From Bryoerythrophyllum caledonicum (taxonomy: Eukaryota > Streptophyta > Bryopsida > Pottiales > Pottiaceae), in the NCBI GenBank assembly GCA_963971425.1, contig OZ020514.1:26524602-26588601 (forward strand): 64,000 nucleotides of DNA, in the 5' to 3' direction. Positions within the stretch are counted from its first letter, which is position 1. The number at the start of each line of letters is the position of its first letter. The notes under the pieces were generated by a model, which saw nothing but the letters and a program-made list of their open reading frames with translations, was not told the DNA's origin and did no database searches. The translations under genes were made by a program, and so were the position numbers. Shown here one piece after another: positions 11,641-24,310 of this stretch.

Positions 11641-12284
11641 TCTCATATTGTTGTATGTTGTGAAATAATTCTTATTTATAATCAATTATTAGCGCCAAGA
11701 ATTGATTTGTCCAACTGTAAGAGGGGGTAGCACATATAATATTTTATAATAGATTAACACGAGGGAATCTACCCTTAGACACCATAAACTCATACTACAC
11801 CCCCAAAAATATTTGGTGAATTGATTTGTTGGTCTCAACAACTAATTTGCCTATCCTTGAGAGGAACAACACTTACACCATTTAAAAACAAAAATACATC
11901 AACATGTTCACCCTTAGACACCATAAACTCAGAGGACACCCTCAAAAATATTTAAATAATTCAATTTTTAGCTCCAACAATTGAATTGGCTAACTCTAAG
12001 GGCACGCAACACATACACTATATCATAAGAAAAATATACAAACAAGTTCATCCTTTGATACTATAAACTCATACCACACCTACAAAAGTATCTAGTGAAT
12101 TCAATTGTCCGCCTCGACAATAAATTTGGCCACCTATGAAAGAAGATAGCACATACACTATTTTGTTACAAAAATACTCTAACAAGTTGACCCTTTGATA
12201 CCAAACACCCTTACTACACCTCAAAAATAGTAGATAAATTCAATTGTTGGTCCCAACAACTAAAATTGCCAATTAAAAGGGAGT
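11640..12284 (-). repeat. Tandem array, inverted block
   Basis: The same unit runs in the opposite orientation here: GAGGGGGTAGCACATA, CCCTTAGACACCATAAACTCA, CCAAAAATATTTGGTGAATT and TTGTTGGTCTCAACAA. About five units. Orientation switches near 11640 and again at the GC-rich block starting at 12285. Confidence 0.8.
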
Positions 12285-12735
12285 GATGGACGCGCCATGG
12301 AGCTCCTAAGTTGCCCATGGCAAGCTTGTTATGCTCTTTGCAGAAGACTTGTGGCCCCCCTTGGAAGGAGGAGTTTCAAATTGTTGACATTGTCATTCAC
12401 TTTGGTGCCCGCCAAGGAGGCGTCGCGACGTGAATGTTGTCCAGGCACTGAAGCCCTATTGAGGCTGCGACAAGCTAGCAATCTACATGGCGCAAGGCTT
12501 GAGGCCCCCTTAGAAATATTAATTTTGATTGTTGGCGACAACAATCATTTTGGTGCCTACTAGAGAAGGGTTGTGAAGAAAGTGTTAGGCTTGTGATGGA
12601 GCTCTAGAGTTGGCCATGGCAAGCTCACTATGCTTTTGGCGCGAGGGTCAAGGCCCCCTTTGGAGGTATTAGTGTTGATTGGTGGAGTTGACATTTATTT
12701 TCATGCTCGCCATGGAGGGGTCGTGGCGAAAGATA
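12285..12735 (+). repeat. GC-rich sub-array, about three units of roughly 145 bp
   Basis: Three related units contain GATGGAGCTC, GCCATGGCAAGCT, TGAGGCCCCCTT, GTTGACA or GTTGGCGACA and TTTGGTGCC. They differ in base composition from the AT-rich unit but share the GTTG....CAAC symmetry and a similar length. The open frame 12297-12563 is a by-product of the repeat. Confidence 0.65.
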
Positions 12736-13075
12736 GACCTCTCAGAGTACGCAATCCCTAGTTGGACAAATCAATTGTCAGAGCCAACAAATAAATTCAC
12801 TAAATATTTTTGAGGGTATGGGATGAGTTTATGATGACTAAGGGTGAACTTCTTAGTGTACTTTTATTATGAAATAGTGTATATGCTACCCCCCCACACA
12901 TTTGGCCAAATCAGTTGTTGGGCCCGGCAATTAGGTTTACTAAATATTTTTTCGGGCGTGATATGAGTTGGTAGTGTCTAATGGTGAACATGTTAGTGTG
13001 ATTTTTTTATGAAATAATGTATATGATACCCCTTCTCATAATAGGTAAAATGTATTGATGCGGCCAACAAATTAA

Positions 13076-13984
13076 CCCCTAAATTTCTTTGACAATTTCA
13101 CACCAAAAACACTCCAAAATTGCTTTTTTTAGTGCAATGAGTAAATACAAAACAAAAAACTCTTACTTCTAGTTTAAACCGTAGGATCTCAATTAAGACT
13201 TATTAAACAACTTACATAAAAAAATTCATAAAGTTTGACAAGACAGATTGTAATATTATAGTCCATTTTCTTCCCTACGTTCCATGGCTCAGGAGACTTT
13301 GACTTCACTTGGTGTCAAATTTTTGCACTACTCAAGGTCTAAACTCATTTCCATCATGTTAAGCATGATATTAGTTCCTTGTACTCCAATTTTGAGAGGA
13401 AGAAAAGGGTGTAGCATATTCCAAAAAATTGTGCAAAGAGTGGAGGTTAAAAAATTGTCAACTTGCGTTATATTTTTTTGTGAACATAGTATGTTTTAGA
13501 ATGAGAATCCAAATGATCAACAAAAAGGTTAACACCACATAATGCTGCGAAAAAAAATATAAAATATAAAATCTTATGATCTCAAAGATTTATGTGAAAA
13601 ATAATATGTTTTTTTGGTACCTTGCTCGACAATGTCCGATAATGTGTGAAAATGTTTGAGTTGGATTTATATGCTTTTTAACTAAAGACAAGAGATTTTT
13701 TTGACAATTTGAAAGGAAAAAATATTACATGCTAGTATTGAAAATCTCACATTCAATAGAGTGTCCTAGCAAAAGTTTTTGGAGTTGTCCGGCGTGCCTA
13801 CTCTCTCTATTTGAACTTCAAAACCCTATGACTTTTTCATTAAATGTCAGATTGAGGAAAAGATTGGACTCACATTAAGCTTTTAGTAATGCCCATCTAC
13901 ATAATAAATATCAAAGAAATTAGACCATAGGAACCTGCCCGAACCTTTTAGAGTCCCCCAAGAGGACTCTTGGAAATTTAGGGG
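13076..13984 (+). mobile_element. TTAA-element copy 1, 909 bp, complete, in the array
   Basis: The element begins CCCCTAAATTTC and ends GAAATTTAGGGG, perfect 12-bp terminal inverted repeats, with TTAA on both sides (13072-13075 and 13985-13988). The flanks join into a normal array unit if one TTAA is kept, so the TTAA is a target-site duplication. This signature (TTAA target, ends starting CCC) is that of piggyBac-type elements. No transposase is encoded; the only notable frame is 71 codons at 13284-13499. It is a non-autonomous DNA element. A subterminal palindrome AGAGTCC....GGACTCT lies near the right end. Confidence 0.85.
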
Positions 13985-16956
13985 TTAAGTCACTAAATAC
14001 TTTTGAGGGTGTGGTATGAGTTATGGTGTCTTATGCTGAAGTTAGTAGTGTTTTTTTTGTCATGAAATAGTTTACGTACTACTATCTCTCACAGTTGGCC
14101 AAATAAATTGTCGAGATTGACAATTGAAGTCACTACGATCCTTCTCAGGGTGTGGTATAAGTTTACAGTGTGTAAGAGTAAACGTGGTAGTGTAATATTG
14201 TAATGAAATAATGTATGCGCTACCCCCTCTCACATTTTGCCAAATCAATTATTGGAGCCAACAATTAGATCTACTAAATATTTTTGGGGCGTGATATGAG
14301 TTCATGGTGTGTAATGGATGAACATGTTAGTGTATTTTTGTTATAAAATAGTGAATGTCCTACTTCTTCTTGGAGTTGGCCAAATCCAATGTCAAGATCC
14401 ACTTTTTTGAGGGTATGATATGAGTTTATGGTGTCTAAGGGTGAACTTGATAGTGTATTTGTATTATGAACTAGTGTATGTGCTACCTTCTCTCTTAGTT
14501 GGCTAAATGAATTGACGGGGCCAACAATTGAATTCACTAAATATGAGGGTTTGGTATGAGCTAATGGTGTCTAAGGGTGAACTCGTTTGTGTATTTTTGT
14601 TATGAAGTAGTGTACGTACTACTCCCTCTCACAATTGGACAAATCGATTAACGAGACCGACAATTGAATTTATTATATACATTTGAGGGTGTGATATGAG
14701 ATTTATGGAGTCAAAGAGTGTACATGGTAGAATGTTTTTGTTATGAAAAAGTGTATGTGCTACCCCATCTACCAGTGGGCCAAATCGTTTGTTGAGGCTG
14801 ATAATTATGTTGACTAAATTTTTTTGGGAATGGTTTTTGAGAACATGTTAGTGTGTTTTTGTTATGAAATAGTGTATGTGGTACTGCCACTTACAGTTGG
14901 CCAAATCAATGTCTAGGCCAATAATTGAATTCACTTAATATTTTTGCGAGTGGTATGAGATTATGGTATCTAAGTGTGAACTTGCTTGTGTATTTTTGTT
15001 ATGACATAGAATATATGCTACCTTCTCTCACTGCTCGTGAAATCAATAATCCAGGTTAAGAATTGAATTCACAAAATATTTATGGGGTGGTGATATGAGT
15101 TTATGGTGTCTAAGGAAAACTTCCTAGTGTGTTTTGTAATGAAATAGTGTATCTGCTACCCCCTCTCACAATTGGCCAAGTCAATTGTCAAGGCCGACAA
15201 TTAAATTCACTAAATATTTTGGAGGTGTGTATGAGTTTATAGTATTTGAGGTGAAACTTACTAGTGAATTTTTGGTCATGAAATAGTGTATGTGCTACCC
15301 TATATCTTAGTTGGCCAAATCAAATGTTAGGGCCGACAATTGAATTCACTAAATGTTTTTGTGGGTGTGGTATCAATTTATAGTGTCCGAGGATCTACTT
15401 GCTAGTGTGTTTTTGTTTTGAAATACTCTATGTGCTACCCCTTCTCACAATTGGTCAAATCAATTTGTCAGGCCAACAATTGAAGTCAGTAAACTTTTGT
15501 AGGGGTGTAATATGAGTTTATGGTGCCTGAGGGTAAACAAGTTAGTGTATTTTGGTTATGTAATAGTGTATGTACTACCTCCTTTTACAATTGGCCAGAT
15601 CAATTGTTAGGATGGAGAGATGAGTTCTCTTAATATTTATGGTTGTGTAGTATGATATTATTGTGTCTACAGTTGATCATGTTAGTGTGTTCTTAGGAAT
15701 TAGTGGTCTATGTGCTACCCATCTCAAAGATAGGCAAATCAATCGTTGAGACTGAAATTTCAATTCATTAAATATTTAGGGGGTGTAGCATGAGTTTACA
15801 GTGTCTGAGGGTAAACATTTCAGTGTATTTTAATTAAAAAATTGTATTTGTTGTACACTTTTGAAGGCTAGGCAATTAGTTATTGGGTCCGACAATTCAT
15901 CTGTTCAAATATTTAGGGGGTTGTTGTATGAATTTATGGTGTTTAAGGGTGAGTGCATTAGTGTATTTCTATTTTAAAATGGTCAATGTGCTATCCCTCT
16001 CAAGGATAGGTTGATCATTTGTTGAGACCTACAAATCAATTCTCCAAATATTTTTGGGGTTGTAGTATGAGTTTATGGTGTCTAAAGGAGAAAATGTAAG
16101 TATGCTTTGATGTAGATATGGTTTATGTGCTACTCTTCCTAAGGGTAGGCAAATGAGTTGTTGACATCGACAAATTCATTCTCGAAATATTTTAGGGGTG
16201 TAGTATGACTTCATGGTGTGTAAAGGTGAACAAGATAGTGTGTTTTTATTAAGAAATAGTCTTTGTTCTATCCCTCACAAGTGCAGACAAATCAGTTGTT
16301 AATACCAATTAATTAATTTTCTAAATATTTTTGGAAGGTGTAATATGAGTTCTAAAGGTGAACAAAGGTAAACAAAGGTGAACATGTTAGCGTGTTCTTA
16401 TTAAAAAATGGTGTATGTGCTACTCTTCTCAAGGGTAGGCAAATCAATTGTTGAGATCAATTATTCAAATCTCCAATTATTTTAAGGGATTCAGTATGAG
16501 TTTGTGGTGTCTAATGGTGAAGAAGTTAGTGTCTTTGATGAGAAATTGTGTTTGTGGTACACCTTTCAAAGATAGGCAAATCAATTATTGGGATGGACAA
16601 TTCAACTTTATAAATATTTTTGGGGGTGTTGTATGAGGTTACAATATTCAAAGGTGATCATGTTAGTATATTTTTATTAGGAAAAGGTGTGTCCTACCCT
16701 TCTGAAAGGTAAGAAAATCAATTGTTGGGATTGACGATACAACTCTCCAACTATTTTTGTAGGTATAGTATGAGTTTATGGTGTTTAAGGGTGAACATCT
16801 TGAAGTGTCCTTATTAAGAAATGGTCTTTGTGCTACTGCTCTCAAGGGTAGGCAAATCAATTGTTGAGACCGAGGATTTAATTCTCCAAATATTTAGAAG
16901 GGTGTCATATGAGTTTATAATGTCAAAGAATGAATATGTAAGTATATTTGATTTAA

Positions 16957-17898
16957 CCCCTAAATCACCAAAAGTCCTCTTGAGGGGCTCTAGAAGGTTC
17001 GGGCAAGTTCTTATGGGTAATTTCATAACAATTTTCTTTGATATTTTTAATGTAGAGAGACATTTTTAAAAGCTTAATGTGAGTCCAATCCTTTCCTCAA
17101 TTTGACATTCAATGAAAAAGTCATAGGGTTTTGAAGTTCAAATGGGGAGAGTGGGCACGTCGAACAACTTCAAAAACTTTTGCTAGGACACTCTATTGAA
17201 TTTGAGATTTTCAATACTAGCATGTAATATTTTTTCCTTTCAAATTGTCAAAAAAATCTCTTGTCTTTAGTTAAAAAAGCATATAAATCCAACTCAAACA
17301 TTGTCACACATCATCTTACCTTGTCGCACAAGGTACCAAAAAAACTTATTCTTTTTCACATAAATCTTTGAGATCATAAGATATTTTACTTTTTATTTTT
17401 TTCCGCAGCATTATGTGGTGTTAACCTTTTTGTTGATCATTTGGATTCTCATTCTAAAACATACTATGTTCACAAAAAAATATAACGCAAGTTGACAATT
17501 TTTTAACCTCCACTCTTTGCATAATTTTTTGGAATATGCTACACCCTTTTTTTCCTCTCAAAATTGGAGTACAAGGAACTAATATCATGCTTAACATGAT
17601 GGAAATGAGTTTAGACTTTGAGTAGTGCAAATTTTTTACACCAAGTGCAGTCAAAGTCTACTAATCCATGAAACGCAGGGAAGAAAATGGACCCATTTCT
17701 CTACTTCAAAAACTATAATATTACAATCTGTCTTGTCAAACTTTATGAATTTTTTTATGTAAGTTGCTTAATAAGTCTTAATTGAGATCCTATGGTTTAA
17801 ACTAGAAGTAAGAGTTTTTTGTTTTGTATTTACTCATTGCACTAAAACAAACAATTAAGAAGTGTTTTTGGTGTGAAATTGTCAAAGAAATTTAGGGG
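16957..17898 (-). mobile_element. TTAA-element copy 2, 942 bp, complete, inverted to copy 1
   Basis: Starts CCCCTAAAT and ends ATTTAGGGG, flanked by TTAA at 16953-16956 and 17899-17902. Removing the element and one TTAA restores an array unit (TTTGATTTAAGAAAATGTG). It is similar to copy 1 over its whole length in reverse orientation, including a 66-codon version of the same small frame (17654-17454), and sits at a different place in the array unit, so the two are separate insertions. Confidence 0.87.
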
Positions 17899-18640
17899 TT
17901 AAGAAAATGTGTTTTTGGTACACCTCTTAAGGGTATGCAAATCAATTGTTGAGACCGACAATATAATTTTCCAAATATTTTGGGGGTGTACTATGAGTTT
18001 ATAATGTCTTAAGATGACTTTGTAAGTGTGTTATCAATCAGAAATGGTCTATGTGCTACTTCTCTGAGGGAGAGGCCAATAAATGGTTTGGACGGACAAT
18101 TCAATTCTCTAAATATTTTTGAGAGTGAAGTAAAAGCTTATGGTTTTTATGAAGTATAAATTTTTTATACAATTTTATTATGAAATGGTTTTGTGCTACT
18201 CTTCTCAAGGTTAGGCTAATCAATAATTTGATCTCGCATTTGAATTATCAAAATACATTAGGTGGTGTAGTACGAACTAATGGTTTGTAGGAGTAAACAT
18301 GTTAATGCAATTTCATTATGGAATGGTGTGTGCTATCCCATTCAAGAGTAATCTGTTGATGGATGCTAGATTTGAATTCTTGAAATATATTGGGAGATGA
18401 GGTATGGTTTCTAGAGGAAAACATACAAGTGTATTCTTATTTAGAAATGGTCTTTGTGCTACCCCTCTCAAGGGTTGGCAAAATAATTGGTGGGTCTTCC
18501 ATTTAAATTCTCAAAATATTTTGGAGGGTGTAGTATGACTTTATCGATTTTAAGGATAAGCATGTTAGAGTATATGTATTAAAACGTGGTGTTTGTGCTA
18601 CCCCTCTTAACGATAAGCAAATCAATCGTTGTGTTTAGCA

Positions 18641-18944
18641 TTTGAATTTTGGGCGATAATGTGATTTGGTTTAATTATAAGTGCTGAGTGCAGCGAGGAT
18701 GGCGTGAAGAAAAGGAGGTTGTCACAATCATAACTCACGCCCTCGGAAATCATTTGATCTAGATGTGGGACTCTACAATCAATTCAAGTTTTTATGCAAG
18801 GAAATTCTGAAGGGTCAATGAGTACTATGCTTCCCCATACGCCAAGTACTAGAGGCTCGAGACGAAGAAAATGGAATTTGTAACAGCCATAACACACACC
18901 CTTATCCACAACTCCATACAAACTAAGCACACCACCTTTGCTAA

Positions 18945-18984
<40 letters not shown>

Positions 18985-20849
18985 TATTATGACTATCAAA
19001 ATATCGTGAGTAAAATAAGTGCGATCCGCCAATCGCTGATGTATCATCACACCATGTCACATGTAGATGTGCTCTAAGTCATCAAACCTTGGTACTAGAC
19101 TCTTTTGTAGATGATATTTTGCTAGCACCCGAGAGAACTTGAAAGCATGCAAGTGACTTCCGGGTTTTTGGTGATTATGTCTTTGGAAAAGATTTGATGT
19201 CAGCCTCTTCTAAGTATCATGATGCAATTCAAAGTGAATTTATACTAGCGTCAAATGAAGTGGTGGAAACAGAGCCAAGAATTGATTATCTTCAAATGTA
19301 GTATGCCGCTTACTTACATTTTCACTAGGAACCTTTGCATCACCTTCCAAATCCTTTGGCTCTTTCACTTGCTCCACCTAAGAACTATATTTTTGCACCC
19401 TTATGTATTGCACTCGAGGGCCACATGCATTGGCTTGCAAAAAATTTTGCAGCTCTAGATTTTTGGACTCCTGATCTAATTTTCTTGAAGGTTGCATCAA
19501 TTGTACTTTTCTTCATAGTAATTCTTAGATGCTTGTGCACCATCCTAGTCTTGCTCCCAAAAATCCTTTAAATCTAAATTGTATTTTTGCATGGCTATGT
19601 GTTGCTTGCGCGGACCATTGTTTTGCACTTTGCTTAGAATTTGCAATTTGGAGTTTCTTTGTCATCATTTAGTATCAAATATTCATGAATAAGTATACTT
19701 CTTATACATGTGGCTACTAACTCGAGAGTCGGATGGGGGGTTGAGGTCTCCCTTGTTAATGAAATAATAAAACTATAAATCAATCAAGCATATGGGCTCG
19801 AGGTTTGAGGACAAGTCGTTTGCATACGTAGTAGTTTGCAAACACAAAAATTTGGGGATGTCATAATTTACCTTGACAAGGCTCAACTTGGATAAATGTT
19901 GGATTCAACAATTGAAACGTCTGACTCCACCAATCACAACTTCTTCTTGTCCAACCCACCAACTTTCATCCTCAATTGCAACATCTAGGCCGATTGGTAG
20001 TTGTTCCATTAAAAATGGTCTATTGCAATTGGAATGGTGAGCGGATGAGAATGGGCTTTGGTGCCTAGTTTTTCTTGTTCCAAGCTCCAAATGTTAGGGC
20101 AAGAGCTCGATCACATACTAGTCTTTGAACGACAGCGTCCGTAGGAGCTTCTCCTTCATCTAGGTCAAGAATCGAAGTTGCCAATCAGGTAGGAAGATGC
20201 CCCCAACCGGTCCCAAAAACGTGTCTCGTAGGACATGACGGAGATCGTCCTCCATATCGTCAAAAATGCCCATGCCCCAGACTCAAAGCCTTCAATCGGT
20301 ATCTAATACTGAAACATGCTCAAAAGCCTTGTCGATATTCAACCCTAGCCCAAAGTCTGCGATCAAAGCACTCTCCAGGTGGTCTAGTGACGGAGAGCGA
20401 TAACACCAAATATGGATACTTTCTATAAACAAAAACCACCCCGGGACCTATCTACCGGTATTATCTAATAGATAAAGTTACAGACATGCAACCTGCACAT
20501 ACAAAACCACCAATCTTTGTGGTTCATCGGTCATCACCTCCGGCTAACATAGGTCCAATCACAACCCGCCACATAAAAAGGTCTTGCCAGCCATAAACTC
20601 CACTTCATCCCTATGGTATTCTATCACATACGACAACAAGACATGGGACATTTTGAAAACATTGGCAACAAGCCCGCAACACAGGGGATGTACCGCACAA
20701 GAATCAAGAAATCAAAATTGGATCCCCTCCCCCAACAATATAAAGCGGTAAATGAAAATGACCAAAGCCATTGGCACACACCTGCGGTGCATTGTCACTA
20801 GCCACAAAACCTGCAACAACACAAGGGAAACATCCAAAGGTGTCATTTC
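18641..20849. other. No recognised gene; holds an AT microsatellite
   Basis: After the last array unit near 18640 the sequence is unique AT-rich DNA with a slightly more balanced part from 20100 to 20830. Short frames occur, none with a recognised motif. See the rejected list for a kinase-like string near 20380. Confidence 0.45.
18948..18980. repeat. (AT)n microsatellite
   Basis: A pure AT dinucleotide run of about 33 bases, followed by AATATATT. Length is likely variable between individuals. Confidence 0.97.
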
Positions 20850-21873
20850 TCAAATCTAAAACTAAGGAGGTAGCGAGCTAATGCGGTCATGGTGTTTGTA
20901 GACACAAGCCCCCCCATGAAAATCACACATTGGGTGACAAACGTGCTCAACACCAATTCAATACCAAAATTGGATTAACGGTGAAATGCCCTAAATATAG
21001 TGCAAATTTCACTCAGAACCGAATTGAATTGCCCTAGTTACATACCTCCATAGTTTAGACACTAATTTTCTTTTTTCTTAACAACCCACAAAAATGTGGT
21101 TTTAGAAAAACTTTTTCCATTAAATTTTTTCCTTCCTCCTAAGAAGAAATCCCTACGGAAAGCTCAGATCTACAGTTGGAATTCTAAGAAAATGAATAGA
21201 TTGGCATATATTAACTCACAATTAATGAATTCTACCCAAATTACAGTTTCATCTATAGTGGGTGAAACTTGCCCCAACAGATGAATTTGCAAAAAATTGA
21301 TGAAAATCGTAGATCTAGTCTAGCAAATGTTCTTCTTCTTTCAATTATTGTACCGCTCACATCTTGCTCAAAAATTGTCCGATTTGAGCATCGTTTGTTG
21401 CATTGTCTTCACCTTGACGCGTTTTACAACATCAATTTAAGCACCCAATTTTTTTTAAACTCACCCAAGCTCAAATTCCAGAACTAAAGAGAGGCAATTG
21501 AAAGGATCTTTGTCAAGTGAACAACTAGTCAATTAGTAGAGTTGTCAAGCGTCTCGCACTCCATCAAGAGAGAATCAATGAGTGCAAGTGGTTTATGGAA
21601 ATGCGGAGCCTTTACTTAAGATAAACAATCACTTACAAGCAAAGGTAATCACTAAACACTCTCTAACCAACTTACAAAGCTTGACTTGACAAAGACATCA
21701 AGTTAGGGACGTGTGCGGCACTATACGTACACACACACAATCCTTAGTAGATCAAAATCAACCACCGATGAATGCCGTGCGTCGCCATACGTCCTACAAC
21801 CCGTAGATTAGTAACAAACTAATCTACGCTAAAGACTGATACGGAGAAGCCATCGGCACCATGTCCCGTGACA
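20850..21873 (-). repeat. Dispersed repeat, probably a solo LTR, copy 1
   Basis: On the minus strand it begins TGTCACGGGACATGG at 21873 and can be followed to about 20850. A second copy lies at 42749-43890 in the opposite orientation and starts with the same bases. Shared blocks include GTCAAGTCAAGCTTTGTAAG, TGCAAATTCATC and GGGCATTTCACC. No coding part is attached, and the sharp common TG start inside gypsy A at the other copy argues for an LTR-type insertion. The far end is not sharply defined. Old, by divergence. Confidence 0.6.
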
Positions 21874-22639
21874 TCAAAATTAAATCTTATGCGATAAAAA
21901 CTTCAACATCAAGTCAAGTCAAAGTAATTATTTTCCACGTGTATGAAATTTTACATAGTATGCGGCATTATCTTTGTGTGTATACATCATATTTAAGTGT
22001 ATTTGGCAATGTATTCCAAAATATACAAAGAGTGTCATTATTCATAACTCCAAATAATATGCAATTCTTAAAAAATTGTGCATATTTGAATCATTAATTT
22101 TTTAATTGAATTACTTATGTATTTTATGCGTACTAAGACTTAACACATCAATAGACCAAAAAATGGTTCTCTGATCAATAAAAGATTAATGGATACAAAT
22201 TCATTTAGTGCAGCAAGCTTTTAGTGTAGAGTCGGGCAAAACGAGCCAAGAGATAAGTGTTTCAAGGTTAGAAATCCCACATTCATTATTAGATTCATTA
22301 TTCATTAAAATTCATTATCTTAAAATTCATTATTAGATTATCCTAACTAAACATCAGAGATTAATGCCATTCAAACTATTTTCAGAAGTCTTGGAGGTGT
22401 TTTAATAAATTGCATAATAGGTAAACATGCTTGTAAAAGTTTGAGCTTAAACATTGATAAAAGATCATTTTAATAAAAATAAAACATATGGTTGACTAGC
22501 TTGGAAATAATATGAGTTGAAGAGGTTGGGATGTAGGCTATGCGCTAATCACTAATGCACAAATTCCAGCCATATCCAGCCAATGTCATGAGATGCCACT
22601 AGTGTCCAAACTAGTCTAAATGTATAAAGTTGAATTTGC

Positions 22640-22750
22640 TAATAATAAGGTTTTGATATTGTATCGATCTCCAAATAAAAGATGTTAGTTAAAGAATCTT
22701 CAATCCAAAAGTGGAAGTCTTGTTGAACTTGAATACATTTTTTGTATTCT
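22640..22750 (+). repeat. Fragment of the repeat family found in the 2.3-3.4 kb intron
   Basis: GGTTTTGATATTGTATCGAT followed by CTCCAAATAAAAGATGTTAG and CTTCAATCCAAAAG parallels the intron units at about 2530 and 2700 (GGTTGGGATATTGAAACGAC, CTCCAAAT). Diverged, no boundaries visible. Confidence 0.5.
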
Positions 22751-23989
22751 ACAAAAGATAATTGTATCAATAAATATAATTTCTAAGTGATGTTTTAGAG
22801 TTAAGTGGGTTGCTAGTAAGCATTACAACTCCCACAAATGGCTCATAAAACTACTTCAACCACAATTCTATTTATCTTCTTGTATATAAATCTCACCATT
22901 TGTTTCTCTTTATTTCCTTAAAGAAAAACTATAACATGTAAAGCCTCTCAAACTTTTGAAACAAAATAATACTCAAATAAAAAGCAAAGAGGTCGTGAAT
23001 GGTGGCGTTAGTTATTGGAGGAAACAGACCAATGAAGCAATGAACCTGCTTGGCATTGCATTTTGCAACTTAATGGAAATCAATGGAATTTGAAAGATAA
23101 AGGGCACTTCTAAGGGACGGGGTGCAAAAATAGGCCTTATTTTAGACTACCCATCCTCTTCTCAATCATTACATTCTTTTGAATTGTCCATTAAAAATTG
23201 TTATGATAAACTCTACTTATTTGCTTCTAAGTCCAAGGTTTCACCTTTGGAAGACCATAACTTCTCTTGAAATGATCTATTTATACATACATATATACGT
23301 ATATATATATTTATATCCACAAAGATTCTATAAATGCCTATGTTAGAATTATTACTATCATAATTACATTCCATATTACTTCTATGGAACCTACTTTAAC
23401 CATCAAAAGTCCTTTCAAAGACAAAATGTCCCTTACAAGAGAAAGATATGGCCACCTTTGCATTTCACTTATAACCAGGCTATATATTGTCTTTTATCAT
23501 GAGTATATTTTATCCTCTAATATCCACTCGTCACCTTAAGCTCTAAGAGACTACTTGTTGGTCAAGGGAAAATCTCCACTTTAAGCAACTCAACTTCTAA
23601 ACGTGCAGGAAGATGCAATGCAAGCTAGAATGGAGAAGCCACACTTTCTTTTGCATTCTAAGGTTATAACCATCTTAATATTAATCACAAATTCTAGAAA
23701 TGTTCTAAGAATATACAACATGGTGATTGGCTTTAGAGAAATTACATCTTTTTCACACTAAACCTCTGCAAGATATTTACTATTTTAGATGCAACTTATT
23801 TGACTAAGAGCAACTCCAAATTTGCTACAAGTTCATAAAAATATTAAAGGATAATTTGAGTGAATAATATCATGTTTTTGAGATTGTTAAATAACATCTT
23901 GATATTATTGTGAAGTTCCATTTCAATGCAAGTTAAACAATTTCAGACAGTGTTTAATTGGATATTAAAATGTCTACTTTTTTTACATT

Positions 23990-24310
23990 AAAAGCCGAGA
24001 TTTTAGTTTTTTTAATTTTGTAATTTATTTTACTACCAGATGTATTATGGACTTTCCCTTAAAATGTTAGGATTTTCAATCTAGAACAAATCATTCGAAA
24101 AAAAACAAACACAATGTATAATGATAGCTTTTGAACCTTTGTTCTTTGCACAAATTTTTGAATGCACTACATCTCTCTTCTATCTTTAAAAATTGGTATT
24201 CAAAGATCTTTCATCATGTACACTATATGAGTATAAAATTTAGACTTTATAGAATGCAAATTTTTTATTACAACGAGAGGTTAAAGAGACTCTAAAATAA
24301 CTCTATATTC
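23990..24310 (-). repeat. TTAA-element copy 5, strongly diverged fragment
   Basis: The order of blocks matches copies 2-4: TTTTGAACCTTTGTTCTTTG, CACAAATTTTTGAATGCACT, ACATCTCTC, ATCTTTAAAAATTGGTATTC, then TTTAGACTTTATAGAATGC. Neither terminus is visible. Confidence 0.55.

Larger units (their letters stand above)
12740..18640 (+). repeat. Tandem array, main block, interrupted by two TTAA-elements
   Basis: Consensus order by eye: GTGTATGTGCTACCCCCTCT, CACAATTGGCCAAATCAATT, GTTGAGGCCGACAATTGAAT, TCACTAAATATTTTTGAGGG, TGTGGTATGAGTTTATGGTG, TCTAAGGGTGAACTTGTTAG, TGTATTTTTGTTATGAAATA, 140 bases in all. About thirty units occupy 12740-13071, 13989-16952 and 17903-18640. The centre TCAATTGT....ACAATTGA is an inverted repeat present in most units. 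The array is well diverged, so it is an old satellite-like locus. No gene is seen inside. Confidence 0.88.

Noticed and set aside
12297-12563. 88-codon frame in the GC-rich sub-array
   Set aside because: It spans repeat units and has no recognisable domain; a by-product of repeat composition.
10150-18640. Regularly spaced repeats considered as a CRISPR array
   Set aside because: Units are 140 bp, diverged and contiguous without unique spacers, there are no cas genes, and the genome is a plant's.
18784-19050. 88-codon minus-strand frame with a YIYIYIYI run
   Set aside because: The run is the AT microsatellite read as codons; the rest has no similarity.
20150-20440. Kinase-like string ALIADFGLGLN on the minus strand
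   Set aside because: It resembles the DFG loop region of a protein kinase, but no other kinase motif (VAIK, HRDLK, APE) is found near it in any frame.
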